Assembly: GCA_015060975.1 (NCBI GenBank)
Contig: SUXI01000007.1
Coordinates: 62,001-126,000, forward strand
Direction: 5' to 3'
Length of the DNA: 64,000 bases
Origin: Bacteroidales bacterium
GTDB lineage: Bacteria; Bacteroidota; Bacteroidia; Bacteroidales; Muribaculaceae
Of the stretch, positions 62,438 to 64,000 are shown piece after piece. A program made the translations under genes and the position numbers. How positions within the stretch are numbered: the first letter of the stretch is position 1; each line of letters opens with the position of its first letter. The notes beneath the pieces were generated by a model. That model saw nothing but the letters and a program-made list of their open reading frames with translations, searched no databases and was not told where the DNA came from.

Positions 62438-63868
62438 TTATAACTTGGCGTTGAATGTTTGCTCTATGTTTTGTTCGCGATGCACCAACTCAACTTTCAC
62501 ATTGAATTTTTTGTTGATATGTTCAGCCATGTGTTGTGCACTATATACCGAGCGATGTTGTCCGCCGGTGCAACCAAAACATACCATAAGATTGGTAAAT
62601 CCACGTTCAATATAACGTTTGACGGTGGAGTCAACAAGCTCGTATGCGTGTTCAAGGAAAGTTATAATTTCGCCATCATCTTCAAGGAATTGAATAACTT
62701 GTTGGTCAAGCCCGGTAAAAGGTTTATAGCGTTCATATTTTCCGGGATTATTTACCGCGCGACAATCAAATACATACCCACCGCCATTTCCCGAAGTGTC
62801 ATTAGGAATACCTTTTTTATATGCAAAACTCATAACTTTAACTGTTAGAGTGTGTTTTTGCAAATCATCGCTGAATTGTTTCATTTCAACCAATTCTTTA
62901 AGTATTTTGCTCAAATAGGGGTATTCGGGATATGGCTCTTGCAGTAGTGTGCGAAGGTTGGCTACAGCGTATGGCACACTTTGCATAAAATGTGGTTTTT
63001 TCTCGAAATAACCACGGAAACCGTATGCTCCTAAGACTTGAAGAGTTCGGAATAATACAAAATGGCGCAATTGTTCATAAAAATATGTTTCATCTACAGG
63101 CATATATTTACGAAGTGCGTCAATGTATTCATTGATGAGTTCGTTACGAAGACTGTCGGGCATATTCGCTTTTGCCTGCCATAGGAATGACGCTACATCA
63201 TAGTAGAACGGACCTTTGCGACCTCCTTGAAAATCAATGAACCATGGCTCATTGTCAACAAGCATCACGTTGCGTGATTGGAAGTCACGGTACATGAATG
63301 TGCTTGATTGGCTACGCATTAATACTTCACTCATCGCTTGAAAATCATCTTCAAGAAGATCTTCTTGAAACTCCAATCCCGTAGCTTTAAGGAAGCAATA
63401 TTTAAAGTAATTGAGATCCCACATGATTGTGCGGGTGTCAAACTCGGCAAGAGGATAGCATTTGCTGAAATCAAGACCTACAGCACCGGCAAATTGTATG
63501 TCGGGTAGCATCCTGATAGTTTTAATCAACAACTCTTTTTCCTCATTACTGAATGAGCGGGTTAAACGACCTTTCTCAATTGCTTTGAATAACATTTCAT
63601 CTCCAAGATCCTCTTGGATATATGCCGAATGATCATCTGATACCGCAAGCACTTTAGGTACAGGCAATTCTTTCTCTTTGAAATGGTCGGCAAGATAAAT
63701 AAATGCTTCGTTTTCTTCCCGGCAAGTGCCTAAAACGCCAATGATAGATGTTTTGCCCAAAAGTCTGAAATACCGGCGATTGGAGCCCGATGCCGGAAGT
63801 TCGATTATTTCAGTGGATTCGCTACCCACTACTTGTTTATATAATTGTGCTAATATTGTAGTTTTCAT
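62438..63868 (-). CDS. Aminoglycoside phosphotransferase/AmgK-like kinase fused to RapZ C-terminal domain
   Basis: N-terminal APH-like kinase (YIQEDLGDEMLF, FMYRDFQSRNVML, WFIDFQGGRKGPFYYDVASFL) and C-terminal GCTGGQHRSVYSAQHMAEHI RapZ motif; TATCTTTG promoter at 63890-63897. Confidence 0.88.
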   Translation of the reverse strand: MKTTILAQLYKQVVGSESTEIIELPASGSNRRYFRLLGKTSIIGVLGTCREENEAFIYLADHFKEKELPVPKVLAVSDDHSAYIQEDLGDEMLFKAIEKGRLTRSFSNEEKELLIKTIRMLPDIQFAGAVGLDFSKCYPLAEFDTRTIMWDLNYFKYCFLKATGLEFQEDLLEDDFQAMSEVLMRSQSSTFMYRDFQSRNVMLVDNEPWFIDFQGGRKGPFYYDVASFLWQAKANMPDSLRNELINEYIDALRKYMPVDETYFYEQLRHFVLFRTLQVLGAYGFRGYFEKKPHFMQSVPYAVANLRTLLQEPYPEYPYLSKILKELVEMKQFSDDLQKHTLTVKVMSFAYKKGIPNDTSGNGGGYVFDCRAVNNPGKYERYKPFTGLDQQVIQFLEDDGEIITFLEHAYELVDSTVKRYIERGFTNLMVCFGCTGGQHRSVYSAQHMAEHINKKFNVKVELVHREQNIEQTFNAKL

Positions 63869-64000
63869 TGTCGAAATTTTTATTTATTGCAAAGATAATG
63901 GTTTATTTTGGTTTATAGCTTTATGCCATAGTCTTAATTTCTTCTTTTTTATATAATTGGGAGAAATTACATTAAGTTATGTATAAAAAACATTGAAATT

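Noticed and set aside
1-64000. CRISPR array, tRNA or rRNA genes, prophage, restriction or defence island
   Set aside because: No spaced direct repeats, no cloverleaf-like sequences noticed and no phage or defence gene families seen; a tRNAscan or DefenseFinder run would be the decisive check

Overview
This is a 64-kb, AT-rich chromosomal window from a member of the Bacteroidota. It is most likely Bacteroidales, judging by TAnnTTTG -7 boxes, T9SS-like C-terminal tails, a FeoA-FeoB fusion and BspA-like LRR proteins. Most of it is core housekeeping: lysC-lysA, nadC, htpG, a clpC-like gene, gyrA, rlmH, hemW, an AddB-like nuclease, holB, metF, a Rel-family gene, engB, rnpB, ftsH, rsfS, feoAB, mutS2, lptB, mlaEF and rpsP. 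One intact IS30-family element is present. I saw no CRISPR array, rRNA, tRNA or prophage. The most interesting items are: (1) a kinase-RapZ-C-terminal-domain fusion in an apparent operon with a MurU-like nucleotidyltransferase (61671-63868); (2) a three-gene operon of alpha/beta hydrolase, membrane-anchored MurF-like ligase and a Ddl-family ligase, with a VanX-like dipeptidase nearby; (3) a ~220-nt rod-shaped inverted-repeat RNA candidate with 6S-like topology at 8040-8322; (4) an LRR gene interrupted in a preserved frame by three TAG codons only; (5) an IS30 5' leader that can fold back onto the transposase start codon; (6) a Rel protein whose HD hydrolase residues appear lost; and (7) a ClpC-like ATPase without the Clp-N domain. 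All product names come from reading motifs by eye; no database searches were run.
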